Below the pieces are notes generated by a model. It had not been told where the DNA came from, did not search any database, and saw nothing but the letters and a program-made list of their open reading frames with translations. This document shows positions 20,443-28,984 of a DNA stretch of 64,000 bases, in pieces. This DNA is from Iodidimonas nitroreducens (GTDB taxonomy: Bacteria; Pseudomonadota; Alphaproteobacteria; Sphingomonadales; Rhodothalassiaceae): assembly GCF_008579165.1 (NCBI RefSeq), contig NZ_BKCN01000007.1; one strand, 5' to 3'. Position 1 is the first letter of the stretch. Each line of letters starts with the position of its first letter. Position numbers and translations under genes: made by a program.

Positions 20443-21102
20443 TCAGCTTTCATCATGGCGATAACAATCCAGAAAAATCCGCACCGCCCGGGCCACATGA
20501 TCATCGATGGCACTGGCCGAAAGGGGGGGTTCGATCCCCAAGGTGCGCCGCAGATGCAGATCGCCGCGCATCAGGGTTCCAAAAAGCCGGGTCGCCTCGG
20601 CCCTGTCCTCGCACGTAAAAGCCCCTTGCGCCGCCGCATGGGCCAGCACTTTTTCAATGCCCGCCGCCAGCCGCCCGGGGCCTTCTTCAAAAAACATCTC
20701 CACAAGCTTTGGATGGCTTTCGCAATTCACCGCCAAAAGCCGGAACAAAGCCACTGCATCTTCAGACACCACCAATGTCACATAGCGCCGCCCAATCTCG
20801 CGCAGCCGATCTTCCAAAGATCGGGGGGCCGCCCCTGCCACCGGATCATCAGGAAAAAATTCCGTAACCCGATGTTTGATCACCGCCCGAAAAAGCCCTT
20901 CCTTATTGGTGAAATGGCTATAGACCGTTTGTTTTGAAACGCCCGCCCGCTGGGCAATCTGATCCATCGCCGCCCGATCAAACCCCATTTCCAAAAACAA
21001 ATCCCCGGCGGCATCCAATATGGCCTGATGCTTATCCGTGCTGCGCGGCCGCCCGCGCACCGCCAAACAATCGCTTTTCGCTTTTTCCGGCTGCTGTTTC
21101 AT
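20443..21102 (-). CDS. TetR/AcrR-family repressor, likely controlling the divergent efflux pump
   Basis: A regulator of 219 residues. The N-terminal helix-turn-helix is classical (AILDAAGDLFLEMGFDRAAM, then AGVSKQTVYSHFTNKEGLF). The C-terminal ligand domain resembles the AefR-like group, which often controls RND pumps. The start at 21102 is chosen because it gives the normal short N-terminal tail. The frame upstream runs through the promoter region. It is divergent from the membrane-fusion/RND genes, and a perfect inverted repeat lies between them. The usual logic would be repression of the pump and of itself, relieved by a toxic ligand. Confidence 0.88.
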   Translation of the reverse strand: MKQQPEKAKSDCLAVRGRPRSTDKHQAILDAAGDLFLEMGFDRAAMDQIAQRAGVSKQTVYSHFTNKEGLFRAVIKHRVTEFFPDDPVAGAAPRSLEDRLREIGRRYVTLVVSEDAVALFRLLAVNCESHPKLVEMFFEEGPGRLAAGIEKVLAHAAAQGAFTCEDRAEATRLFGTLMRGDLHLRRTLGIEPPLSASAIDDHVARAVRIFLDCYRHDES

Positions 21103-21128
21103 CCAGACAAAACCCTCAAATTTATTTA

Positions 21129-21158
21129 TTGGACTATAAAGTCCAGTTTTGTTATAAA
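21129..21158 (+). promoter_or_regulatory. Efflux-operon promoter with overlapping TetR operator
   Basis: TGGACT-ataa-AGTCCA (21130-21145) is a perfect inverted repeat of two 6-base arms. It covers the -35 element of a good promoter, TTGGAC (21129-21134) with TATAAA (21153-21158). This placement would let a bound repressor block transcription of the pump. Confidence 0.6.
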
Positions 21159-21301
21159 GCGAGACTGTTGGAAGAGCAAGGCCCAGGAAGAGCGCGATTC
21201 TCAAAGGACGGATCGTCTCTTTTCTGATCACAGGCTGGTTCTGAGCACGATGGATAGGCTGACCCTGTGGCTGATAGGCCCCTTTTTTGGATAGCAACGG
21301 C

Positions 21302-22542
21302 ATGACCGATTCTTCTTCACCGCTTTGGCACAGATTTTCCCCTTCTGTCTGGAAAAAGCTGGCGATGGCCGCCGGGCTTTTGGCGCTGATCGGGCTTGCC
21401 TTTCTCATCATTCTCGATGGCATGGGCAAGGGCCTGTCGCCTTTGGCGGGCTCTGGTGATCAAGGGGCGGAAGAACGGGCCATGCCGGTTTCCGTGCTGG
21501 TGGTGGATATGCAGGCGCATTATGAAATCGCCCGGGGCTTCACCGGGCGGGTGGTTTCGCGCCGGGCGGTGGATCTGGCCTTTGATAATGGCGGCATCAT
21601 CAATCAGATCACCGTGGATAATGGGGCGCGCATCGAAAAAGGGCAGGCGCTGGCTTTTCTCGATACGGATCGGCTGATGGCCCGCAAATCGGAATTGGCA
21701 GCGAGCCTCGCCGAAGCCGAAGCCAATCTTTTGCTCAGCCGTAAAACCGTGGAGCGCATCCGCGCGCTGTACAAACAAGGCCATGTGACCGAACAAAGGC
21801 TGGATGATGCCATCGCCGATACGGATATGGCTCTGGCCCGGCAAACCAGCGCCGCCGCCGCGCTCAATTCTATCGAGGTCGATCTGGAAAAAGCGGTGTT
21901 GCGCGCACCGTTCGATGGGATCATTTCCCGCCGCCTGCGCGATGAGGGCAGCATCATCGCAGCGGGCACGCCGGTTCTTAATCTGATCGAGGGGGGCAGC
22001 CTTGAAGCCGAAGTGGGGATGCCCCTCGATTTTTCCCATCGCTTGCAATCGGGCGATCATGTGCCTTGAAAACGCAGGATGACCATCTGGTTTTTTCCAG
22101 GGTAAAAAGCGTGGTGCCTTTGGTGCGGGGGTCCACCCGCACGGCCCTTGTCACCCTTGATATCACCGGCGATGTTGCCGATCTGATCGCCGATGGATCG
22201 CTGGTGACCGCCGAAATAGAAGAGCCGGTGGAAACCCCGGGCTTTTGGGTTCCCCTGCGGGCGCTGACCGCCGATGTGCGCGGCCTGTGGCGGGTTTATA
22301 AGGTGATCGAAACCGATGCGGGCGATGAACGGATCGTTTTTGAAAATGTCCAGATTCTGCATAGCACCGATGATCGCGCCTTTGTTTCGGGCACGGTATC
22401 GGATGGGGATCGGCTGATCGATGGCGGGGTTGCCCGCATTGCCCCCGGCAAGCGGGTAGAGGTGGTGAAAACCAGCCATTTCGATGGCGGGACAGCCGAT
22501 CCATCAGAAGCCCAATCCCCCCAAACCGAACAAAAAGGCTAG
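21302..22542 (+). CDS. RND efflux membrane fusion protein (frameshifted at about 22065)
   Basis: Periplasmic adaptor of a tripartite RND pump. An N-terminal membrane anchor (LLALIGLAFLIILDG) is followed by the first lipoyl half (NGGIINQITVDNGARIEKGQ), a coiled-coil hairpin, the second lipoyl half (VLRAPFDGIISRRLRDEGSI) and beta-barrel domains. The frame breaks at GTGCC(C)TTGAAA near 22065. One C restores 413 residues. The stop is one base before the permease ATG, so the two are translationally coupled. No outer-membrane channel gene follows. Confidence 0.9.
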
Positions 22543-22543
22543 G

Positions 22544-25500
22544 ATGATGGGCAGTCTTTATCGCTATCCGCGCCTGATCATTCTTTTGCTGCTTTTGATC
22601 ATGGTGGCAGGCAGTGCCGCCATCACCACCATGCCGCGCCTTGAAGATCCGCATATGGAAAATCGGGTGGCTTTCGTGATCACCCGTTTCCCCGGAGCCA
22701 GTGCCGCCCGGGTTGAGGCGCTGGTGACCGAAAAAATCGAACGCAAGCTGCGCGAAGTAGCGGAAGTCGATGATATTTCATCAAGTTCGCGGGTGGGATT
22801 GTCGTTCATCACCATCGAAATGAAAGACGAAGTGGAGGATGTGGATCGCGTTTCCGCCCTTTTGCGCGACAAGCTGGCCGAACTGACCGATCTGCCCGAA
22901 GGAGCCGCCGATCCGGTTTATGATGATGATCGGCTTTATTCCTTCACCGCCATCATCGGCCTTGTCTGGCATGGGGAAAGCGCCCCCAATTATGCCATTC
23001 TGGGCCGCCATGCGCGCGAGCTTGATACCCGCCTGAGCAATATTCCCGGCACCGATTTTGTGCGCACCTTCGGGCTGCCCAGCGAAGAAATCGCGGTCAC
23101 CATCGATGATGATATGCTGGCGGCCATGGGCATGTCGGCTTTGGATGTGGCCAATCGCGTGTTTGCTGCCGATAGCAAAAACAGCGCCGGCACATTATCG
23201 GGCGAAGATAATCGCTATGTGATTTCGGTGGATGGGGCCTTTGACAGCTTAGAGCGCATCCGCACCATTCCCATTTCCACCAATGCCGATACCGGCATCG
23301 CCACTTTGGGCGATGTGGCAAAGATTGAGCGCACGCACCGCGATCCTCCCGATAGCCTTGCCTATCTTTCCGGCGATTATGGGGTGGTGGTGGCCGCCCG
23401 GATGCTGGAAGACAATCGCATCGATGGCTGGATGGAAAAAGTGCAATCGATGCTCGATAGCTATCAGGCCACCCTGCCGGAAAATATCACCGCCGATATC
23501 ATTTTCGATCAGGCGCAATATACCCATCAAAGGCTATCGGATCTGATGCAGAATCTGATCTACAGCGCCTTTATCGTGATCATTGTACTGCTGGTCACTT
23601 TGGGCTGGAAAGCGTCATTCATTGCCGGATCGATTCTGCCGCTCGCCGCCCTTGCATCATTGGCCGTGCTCAATCTGCTGGGTTTTCAGATCGAACAGAT
23701 GGTGGTCACGGGGATGATCGTCGCCCTTGGCATCATGGTCGATAATGCCATCGTCGTCACCGATGAGGTGCAGGGCCGCCTTTTACGGGGCGAGCGGCGA
23801 TCCCAGGCCGTGGCCCGCACCATCCGCAAATTATGGCTGCCTTTGATGGGGTCCACCGTCACCACGGTGATCGCCTTCATGCCGATCATCCTGATGCCCG
23901 GCAATGCCGGTGAATTTGTGGGCGGCATTTCGGCCAGTGTGATCGCCGCCCTGATCACCAGCTATATCATCAGCTTCACCATCATCGCCGCGATGGCCGG
24001 GCGGGTGCTCACCCGATCCGATCCGGTGCAGGATGCCACCCAAGGCCAACATCACAGCCGCACATGGTGGCGCGATGGGGTGGATGCAAAGCCCATTCGG
24101 CTGGCTTTTCGCCGCTCGCTGCACTGGTCGATGAACCATCCCCGCGCCTCATTGCTTATTGCCAGCGCCCTGCCCCTGATGGGCCTGCTGCTGGCCAGCA
24201 CCCTCGATGAACAATTTTTTCCGCCGGCTGATCGCGATCAATTTCATATTGAAATGACCCTGCCGGCCCAAGCCAGCATCGAAGAAACCCGCCAGTTGGT
24301 CGAAGAGGTCCATGCCCGGCTGGCCGAAGATCCCGATCTTTTGTCGGCACATTGGTATATCGGCCAAAGCGCTGCCAAATTTTATTATAATCTGCTCACC
24401 AATCGTGATGGCGCGGCCAATTATGCTCAGGCCATGATCACCGCCACAAGCCCCGCCGCGGCGGATCGCATGATCGGTCGCTATCAGGATCGCCTTGATC
24501 GCGCCTATCCCCATGTGCAAACGCTGGTGCGCAAGCTGGAACAGGGCCCCCCCTATAATGCCCCGGTGGAAATCCGCATCCATGGGCCGGATATCGAAAC
24601 CCTGCGCGAATTGGGCGAACAGGTGCGCAGGGTGATGGCATCGGTGCCCAGTATCATCCACAGCAGCACCAGCCTTGAAGTGGGGCGACCGGAAATCACC
24701 ATCGTTCCCAATGAACGCGCCGCCGCCACCCTTGGCATCGATCTGCGGATGATTGCCGATCAGATTCGCGCGGCGGTGGATGGGGCATCGGGCGGCTCGA
24801 TCATCGAAGAAACCGAAGATGTGCCGGTGCGGATCAGAACCAGCAATGAAGGCCGAACCAGCCTTGAAGGGCTGCGGGCTTTGGAACTGGTCCCCGGGAT
24901 CAGTAATCGCGAAGCCGATGGCAGCTTTTCCAGCGTGCCGCTCACCGCTTTGGCCCGGCTCGAGGTCAAGCCATCGGTAGGATCAATCCCCCGCCGTAAT
25001 GGCGAACGGATCAACACGGTACAGGGCTTTATCCCCCCCGATATTCTGCCCGAAACAGCCTTTGCCGAAGTGAACAAGCGTCTTGACGCCGCCAATTTCT
25101 CGGTCCCCCCGGGCTATAGCATCGATTATGGCGGGGAAAGCGAAGAACGCAACGAAGCCGTGGGCAAATTGATGGCACAAGCGGGCGTGCTGGGGGTGCT
25201 GATGGTGATTGCCATCGTCCTCACCTTCAACAGCTTTCGTCTGGCTGCCATCACCTTTGCATCGGCCATTCAGGCCGCAGGGCTTGGGCTCTTATCCCTG
25301 TGGGTTTTTGGCTATCCTTTGGGCTTTGTGGTGATCGTGGGCCTGATGGGGCTGATCGGGCTGGCCATCAATGCCTCTATCGTTATTTTATCGGAACTGA
25401 AAAATGATCCCGCCGCGATGGATGGCGATGATGAGGCGATCATCCATGCGGTGATGTCCACCGGGCGGCATATCATTTCCACCACCCTCACCACGGTGGG

Positions 25501-25705
25501 CGGGTTCATGCCCCTGATCCTATCGCCCAGCAGCTTTTGGCCCCCCTTTGCCGTGGCCATTGCGGGCGGTGCACTTTTCACCATGATCGTCTCATTTTAT
25601 TTTGCGCCCGCTGCCTTCAAGCTGATGCTGGGGCGGAAAAGCCAGAGCAGGCAGGATGAACTGGCCAGTGCATCGCCCGATCTGCTCAGCCGTGCCGGGG
25701 AATGA
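22544..25705 (+). CDS. RND-family efflux transporter permease
   Basis: Inner-membrane proton-driven pump of 1053 residues, the normal length for the family. It has an N-terminal membrane helix, two large periplasmic loops and two groups of six helices. The first helix bundle shows GMIVALGIMVDNAIVVTDEV (the proton-relay helix with its Asp) and the second shows GLMGLIGLAINASIVILSEL. The start at 22544 gives the usual N-terminus (MMGSLYRYPRL), and its ribosome site lies in the end of the preceding gene. Substrates cannot be told from sequence. Confidence 0.93.
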   Translation: MMGSLYRYPRLIILLLLLIMVAGSAAITTMPRLEDPHMENRVAFVITRFPGASAARVEALVTEKIERKLREVAEVDDISSSSRVGLSFITIEMKDEVEDVDRVSALLRDKLAELTDLPEGAADPVYDDDRLYSFTAIIGLVWHGESAPNYAILGRHARELDTRLSNIPGTDFVRTFGLPSEEIAVTIDDDMLAAMGMSALDVANRVFAADSKNSAGTLSGEDNRYVISVDGAFDSLERIRTIPISTNADTGIATLGDVAKIERTHRDPPDSLAYLSGDYGVVVAARMLEDNRIDGWMEKVQSMLDSYQATLPENITADIIFDQAQYTHQRLSDLMQNLIYSAFIVIIVLLVTLGWKASFIAGSILPLAALASLAVLNLLGFQIEQMVVTGMIVALGIMVDNAIVVTDEVQGRLLRGERRSQAVARTIRKLWLPLMGSTVTTVIAFMPIILMPGNAGEFVGGISASVIAALITSYIISFTIIAAMAGRVLTRSDPVQDATQGQHHSRTWWRDGVDAKPIRLAFRRSLHWSMNHPRASLLIASALPLMGLLLASTLDEQFFPPADRDQFHIEMTLPAQASIEETRQLVEEVHARLAEDPDLLSAHWYIGQSAAKFYYNLLTNRDGAANYAQAMITATSPAAADRMIGRYQDRLDRAYPHVQTLVRKLEQGPPYNAPVEIRIHGPDIETLRELGEQVRRVMASVPSIIHSSTSLEVGRPEITIVPNERAAATLGIDLRMIADQIRAAVDGASGGSIIEETEDVPVRIRTSNEGRTSLEGLRALELVPGISNREADGSFSSVPLTALARLEVKPSVGSIPRRNGERINTVQGFIPPDILPETAFAEVNKRLDAANFSVPPGYSIDYGGESEERNEAVGKLMAQAGVLGVLMVIAIVLTFNSFRLAAITFASAIQAAGLGLLSLWVFGYPLGFVVIVGLMGLIGLAINASIVILSELKNDPAAMDGDDEAIIHAVMSTGRHIISTTLTTVGGFMPLILSPSSFWPPFAVAIAGGALFTMIVSFYFAPAAFKLMLGRKSQSRQDELASASPDLLSRAGE

Positions 25706-25939
25706 TCACAGCCCATCGATGGCGGCGCTCAGGCGGGCGCCTTTATCGGTTGCGATTCGTTCAAGTGTGCGCACACGTTCTTCCAATTGATCGATGCGCT
25801 GCAATTGATCGGCCACCCCCAGCTCTTTCAGTCGGCTTTCCAGATCCTGCATCCTGTTTTTGGTCTTGTTGCGATTTTTCAGCACCTCGCCAATGGTGGC
25901 AATCAGCACGATCAGAACAACCATCTCAAACACGCCCAT
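25706..25939 (-). CDS. Small membrane protein with coiled coil, PspB-like
   Basis: 77 residues: an N-terminal membrane helix (MVVLIVLIATIGEVL), then a basic and coiled-coil region (QRIDQLEERVRTLERIATDK) ending in LSAAIDGL. This layout and the ERVRTLERIATDKG segment resemble the PspB-like envelope-stress proteins found singly in alphaproteobacteria, but no pspA or pspC is nearby. It butts end to end against the RND permease. A clear RBS (AAAAAGGAG) precedes the start. Confidence 0.7.
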   Translation of the reverse strand: MGVFEMVVLIVLIATIGEVLKNRNKTKNRMQDLESRLKELGVADQLQRIDQLEERVRTLERIATDKGARLSAAIDGL

Positions 25940-25981
25940 GGCGTTTCTCCTTTTTAATCAGCACCCGCTGACAACGTATTT

Positions 25982-26785
25982 TTACAAAATCTCGCTGCCC
26001 AAATAAACGAAATCACTGAAACTGATATCGGTTTGGCTATCGACCGAAAAAAACATCAATGCCTTCAAAGAAACACCGATCTCGATGGATTGGGGCAGAA
26101 TATCGCCGCTTTTTGCATGACGGTTGAAGGTGAACAGAGTTTCAAAGGCCTTGATTTTCGCAACCATCGGCTTGGAAAAAGGGGCCGGGGCAAAAATTCG
26201 CATGGATGAGACAAAAGGTGCATCGCTCGAAAGATCAACAACCAGATCGCTTTTCAAATGCTCGGCGAATGCAGCGCTCTCCGCATCGAGCCATTGATCC
26301 AACTGCCCCTCTATGCGGTAATGCGCTTCTCGATCATTGATCGAGACGAGGGTCGCATCCTGCCAATCCAGCTTTGCAATCATCTCGCCATATAAAGCAA
26401 AGCTATCCGAACTCTTGCCAGAGCCCAGATCGGGCTGCTCATAATCCGCCAGATCCTTGACCGAGGGGGCCGCCCCATCCACCGCCAGCAATTCCCATTG
26501 GGCCCCATCGGGCTGGCGCGGATCAAAGCGGGTGCGCCGGTCGGTCTTTTCATCATCTGCCACCATCACCAGATGATGCTGATAGCTGTAATGGCTGCGC
26601 TCAGGCTTGTTATCCGCCGCATGGGCAATGGCCTGCGCCAAAGGACCATCAGCCCGCGCCTGGCGCTGAGGGGGCGCTGAATCCCCGGTTTGGGCCTGAG
26701 CCGTTTGGACAAAGGCGGATGGCTCCATCGAGAAAAGCGCAAGAGTGCACAGCACAGCCATGGCCATTGATTTGATGATGATCAC
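25982..26785 (-). CDS. Secreted protein of unknown function
   Basis: 267 residues starting at GTG (26785), chosen because GGGGAG lies eight bases upstream. A Sec signal peptide ends near AQAQTG. The rest has no transmembrane segment. It shows alternating hydrophobic strands (HYSYQHHLVMVADD, FVSSMRIFAPAPFSKPM) and a single-domain look that could be a beta-rich periplasmic fold. I do not recognise the family. No catalytic motif is visible and the cysteines are gone after the signal peptide. It is transcribed away from glutaminase. Confidence 0.7.
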   Translation of the reverse strand: MIIIKSMAMAVLCTLALFSMEPSAFVQTAQAQTGDSAPPQRQARADGPLAQAIAHAADNKPERSHYSYQHHLVMVADDEKTDRRTRFDPRQPDGAQWELLAVDGAAPSVKDLADYEQPDLGSGKSSDSFALYGEMIAKLDWQDATLVSINDREAHYRIEGQLDQWLDAESAAFAEHLKSDLVVDLSSDAPFVSSMRIFAPAPFSKPMVAKIKAFETLFTFNRHAKSGDILPQSIEIGVSLKALMFFSVDSQTDISFSDFVYLGSEIL

Positions 26786-26828
26786 TTTAATCTCCCCACA
26801 AAGATGAAGCGGCGCGATGATCTGGCCC

Positions 26829-26842
26829 CTCAATATATTGAG
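26829..26842. promoter_or_regulatory. 14-bp perfect palindrome in the divergent region before glsA
   Basis: CTCAATATATTGAG is a perfect palindrome in the A+T-rich part of the 240-base gap between the secreted protein and glutaminase. Adjacent sequence (TATAGTATATTGGTATGATAT) offers -10-like hexamers. It may be an operator or only promoter A+T richness. Confidence 0.4.
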
Positions 26843-27025
26843 AACTATAGTATATTGGTATGATATAAAAACAAGGCTTTTACGGAACATTTTCGTCGCC
26901 TTCCGCCCCATGGTCCCGCCGTCCTATCCTCTGTCTTTCCTGCTGTCCCCGCCATCCTGCCAAAAAAGCCGCGAAAGACACAGAAAAGCGTGGCCGCCCT
27001 TGATCGGCCCCGCTAATGTGCAGCC

Positions 27026-27997
27026 ATGCGATGGGATCGGATCATTAAAGCGGTACACCGAGAGGTGGAACCCATTCTGGGCAAGGGCAAGGTGGCGAGC
27101 TATATCCCTGCTTTGGCCAATGTCGATCCCAAATATTTTGCTTTGGTGCTCACCACGCTGGATGGCAAAAGCTATGCCACGGGTCAGGCCGATATCCCCT
27201 TTTCAAGCCAATCCATCTCGAAAGTTTTCATGCTGACCCTTGCCCTTGAAGCCTGGGGCGGGCGGCTGTGGAAACGGGTAGGCCGGGAACCTTCAGGATC
27301 ATCGTTCAATTCCATTGCCCAATTGGAATATGAACAGGGTGTGCCGCGCAATCCCTTTATCAATGCCGGGGCGCTGGCGGTGACCGATGCCGTGATTTCC
27401 AAAGCGGGCGAACGTGGTGCCCTTGATGATATGCTGACTTTGGTGCGGCGGGCCAGCCAATCGGATCGGGTGCGCATCAATCCCGATGTGGCGCAAAGCG
27501 AACGCCAATGGGGGCATCGCAATACCAGCCTTGCGCATTTCATGAAAAGCTTCGGTGTCATTGAAAATGATGTGGATCAGGTGCTCAACACCTATTTCTG
27601 CCAATGCGCCCTGGAAACCACAGCCACCGAATTATCCCGCGCCGGGATTTATCTGGCCAATGCCGGAAAACTGCCCCACACCGATGAAAAAATCACCCGG
27701 GCCGAACGGGCCACCCGGATCAATGCCCTGATGATGACCTGCGGCCATTATGATATGTCGGGCGATTTTGCCTTTCGCGTGGGGCTGCCGGGAAAATCGG
27801 GCGTAGGCGGCGGCATTTTGTGCATCATCCCCGGTGTCGGCAGCTTATGTGCCTGGTCGCCGCCCCTCAATGCCGCAGGCAATTCTTTGGCCGGAACGCG
27901 GGCGCTGGAGCTGTTTGCCCGCCGCGCCGATATCAATGTATTCAAGCGCCGGATGAGCTTTGCCCCCTCAAATGGCGGGATAAAGCCTGCCAATTAA
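27026..27997 (+). CDS. glsA: Glutaminase
   Basis: Hydrolyses L-glutamine to glutamate and ammonia. It is a serine-dependent enzyme of the beta-lactamase fold, 323 residues, slightly longer than usual at its end. Family motifs: the catalytic SxxK in IPFSSQSISKVF, PRNPFINAGAL, the Tyr-containing YFCQCALETTATELSRAG and PGKSGVGGGI. The start at 27026 gives the expected N-terminus. No amino-acid transporter or glutamate-decarboxylase gene is nearby. Confidence 0.94.
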   Translation: MRWDRIIKAVHREVEPILGKGKVASYIPALANVDPKYFALVLTTLDGKSYATGQADIPFSSQSISKVFMLTLALEAWGGRLWKRVGREPSGSSFNSIAQLEYEQGVPRNPFINAGALAVTDAVISKAGERGALDDMLTLVRRASQSDRVRINPDVAQSERQWGHRNTSLAHFMKSFGVIENDVDQVLNTYFCQCALETTATELSRAGIYLANAGKLPHTDEKITRAERATRINALMMTCGHYDMSGDFAFRVGLPGKSGVGGGILCIIPGVGSLCAWSPPLNAAGNSLAGTRALELFARRADINVFKRRMSFAPSNGGIKPAN

Positions 27998-28256
27998 GGG
28001 CGATCCAAAGAGCCGCCACCAGATTGCCGAGAATACAAAGAGCGGCGATCCACAAAAACGCCCGGCTCTTGCGCGGCTCGAAAAGCCAGATCACTCCGCC
28101 AAAAACGATGAACCCCACGATCACATCGGCAAATAAGGTGGCCCCCCACCATGTTCCGAGAAAGCCGCCCGTATGGGCAAAAAATGGATCAGCCCAAAGA
28201 GCCGCCAGAACGATCAGGCTCATGCCCAGCGCCAAACATCCATAAAAAATCCGCAT
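27942..28256 (-). CDS. Small four-helix membrane protein of unknown function
   Basis: 104 residues with about four hydrophobic segments (YGCLALGMSLIVLAALWADP, WWGATLFADVIVGFIVFGG, FLWIAALCILGNLVAALWIA) and a short polar tail. I do not recognise a family. Its 3' end overlaps the convergent glutaminase gene by 56 bases, which is tight but possible. The protein looks real because the helices are clean and the start has an upstream purine-rich site. Confidence 0.65.
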   Translation of the reverse strand: MRIFYGCLALGMSLIVLAALWADPFFAHTGGFLGTWWGATLFADVIVGFIVFGGVIWLFEPRKSRAFLWIAALCILGNLVAALWIALNWQALSRHLRGQSSSGA

Positions 28257-28429
28257 GCATTCTCTGCCTTTATTGAACTCTGCCTATCCCATACGCATCG
28301 CGCTGGCTTTTTGATCATCCATCCTGATGAAGGATGCGGGGACGACATCATGAAAGAGGACGGAGCCCACGAAAGATGCTATCATAGCGATCTTATGCTG
28401 TGGCCTTTTGATCTTGTGTGGAGGCTTCG

Positions 28430-28984
28430 ATGACCAAGTTGCTCCCCTTTTCTCCCGCCCCTTTTAAACAGGGGGTGATCCTGACCATCCTCGCCTTTGT
28501 GCTGCTCCAGGCCATGCCCCATGCTCTGGCGCAAAGCACCGGCACCCGAATCGAAAAAGCCCCCGACCGGCCATTGAACATCATCCGTTTCGATGAACCG
28601 GCGGAAATCGCTGAAATCCGTTCCCTGCTGGAACAAGGGGCGCATGGCGATGCCATTGATCTCGCCCTCACCCTTTTAGAGCGCGATAAAACCCCGGCCA
28701 TCCAATATTCCGCATGGAATGCCCTGTGTGCCGCACGCAGCAAGGATAATCAGTGGGATGGCGCTTTAGAAGCCTGCGAAAAAGCCATCCTGATCCGCCC
28801 CCGCCATTGGATGGCCCGCAATTCCCGCGCCAATGTCTATCTGATGCAGGGGCGCTATGATCTGGCCCTTGATGATTTCCAGATCGCTTTGGCCAATCTG
28901 GCCCCCGGCAGCATGGAAGCCCAAATCGTGGAACATAATATCGCCATCACCGAAAGCCGTCGTCGGGCAAGTGGGGAAGGCTGA
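28430..28984 (+). CDS. Secreted TPR-repeat protein
   Basis: 184 residues. A signal peptide (ILTILAFVLLQAMPHALA) precedes two or three TPR-like helix pairs, most clearly AWNALCAARSKDNQWDGALE and ARNSRANVYLMQGRYDLALD, the second with the typical Gly/Tyr/Ala/Leu pattern. It is probably a periplasmic protein-interaction scaffold. The start at 28430 is chosen because GGAGG stands six bases upstream, although the frame opens at a GTG at 28418. It overlaps the end of the convergent lyase gene by 38 bases. Confidence 0.75.
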   Translation: MTKLLPFSPAPFKQGVILTILAFVLLQAMPHALAQSTGTRIEKAPDRPLNIIRFDEPAEIAEIRSLLEQGAHGDAIDLALTLLERDKTPAIQYSAWNALCAARSKDNQWDGALEACEKAILIRPRHWMARNSRANVYLMQGRYDLALDDFQIALANLAPGSMEAQIVEHNIAITESRRRASGEG

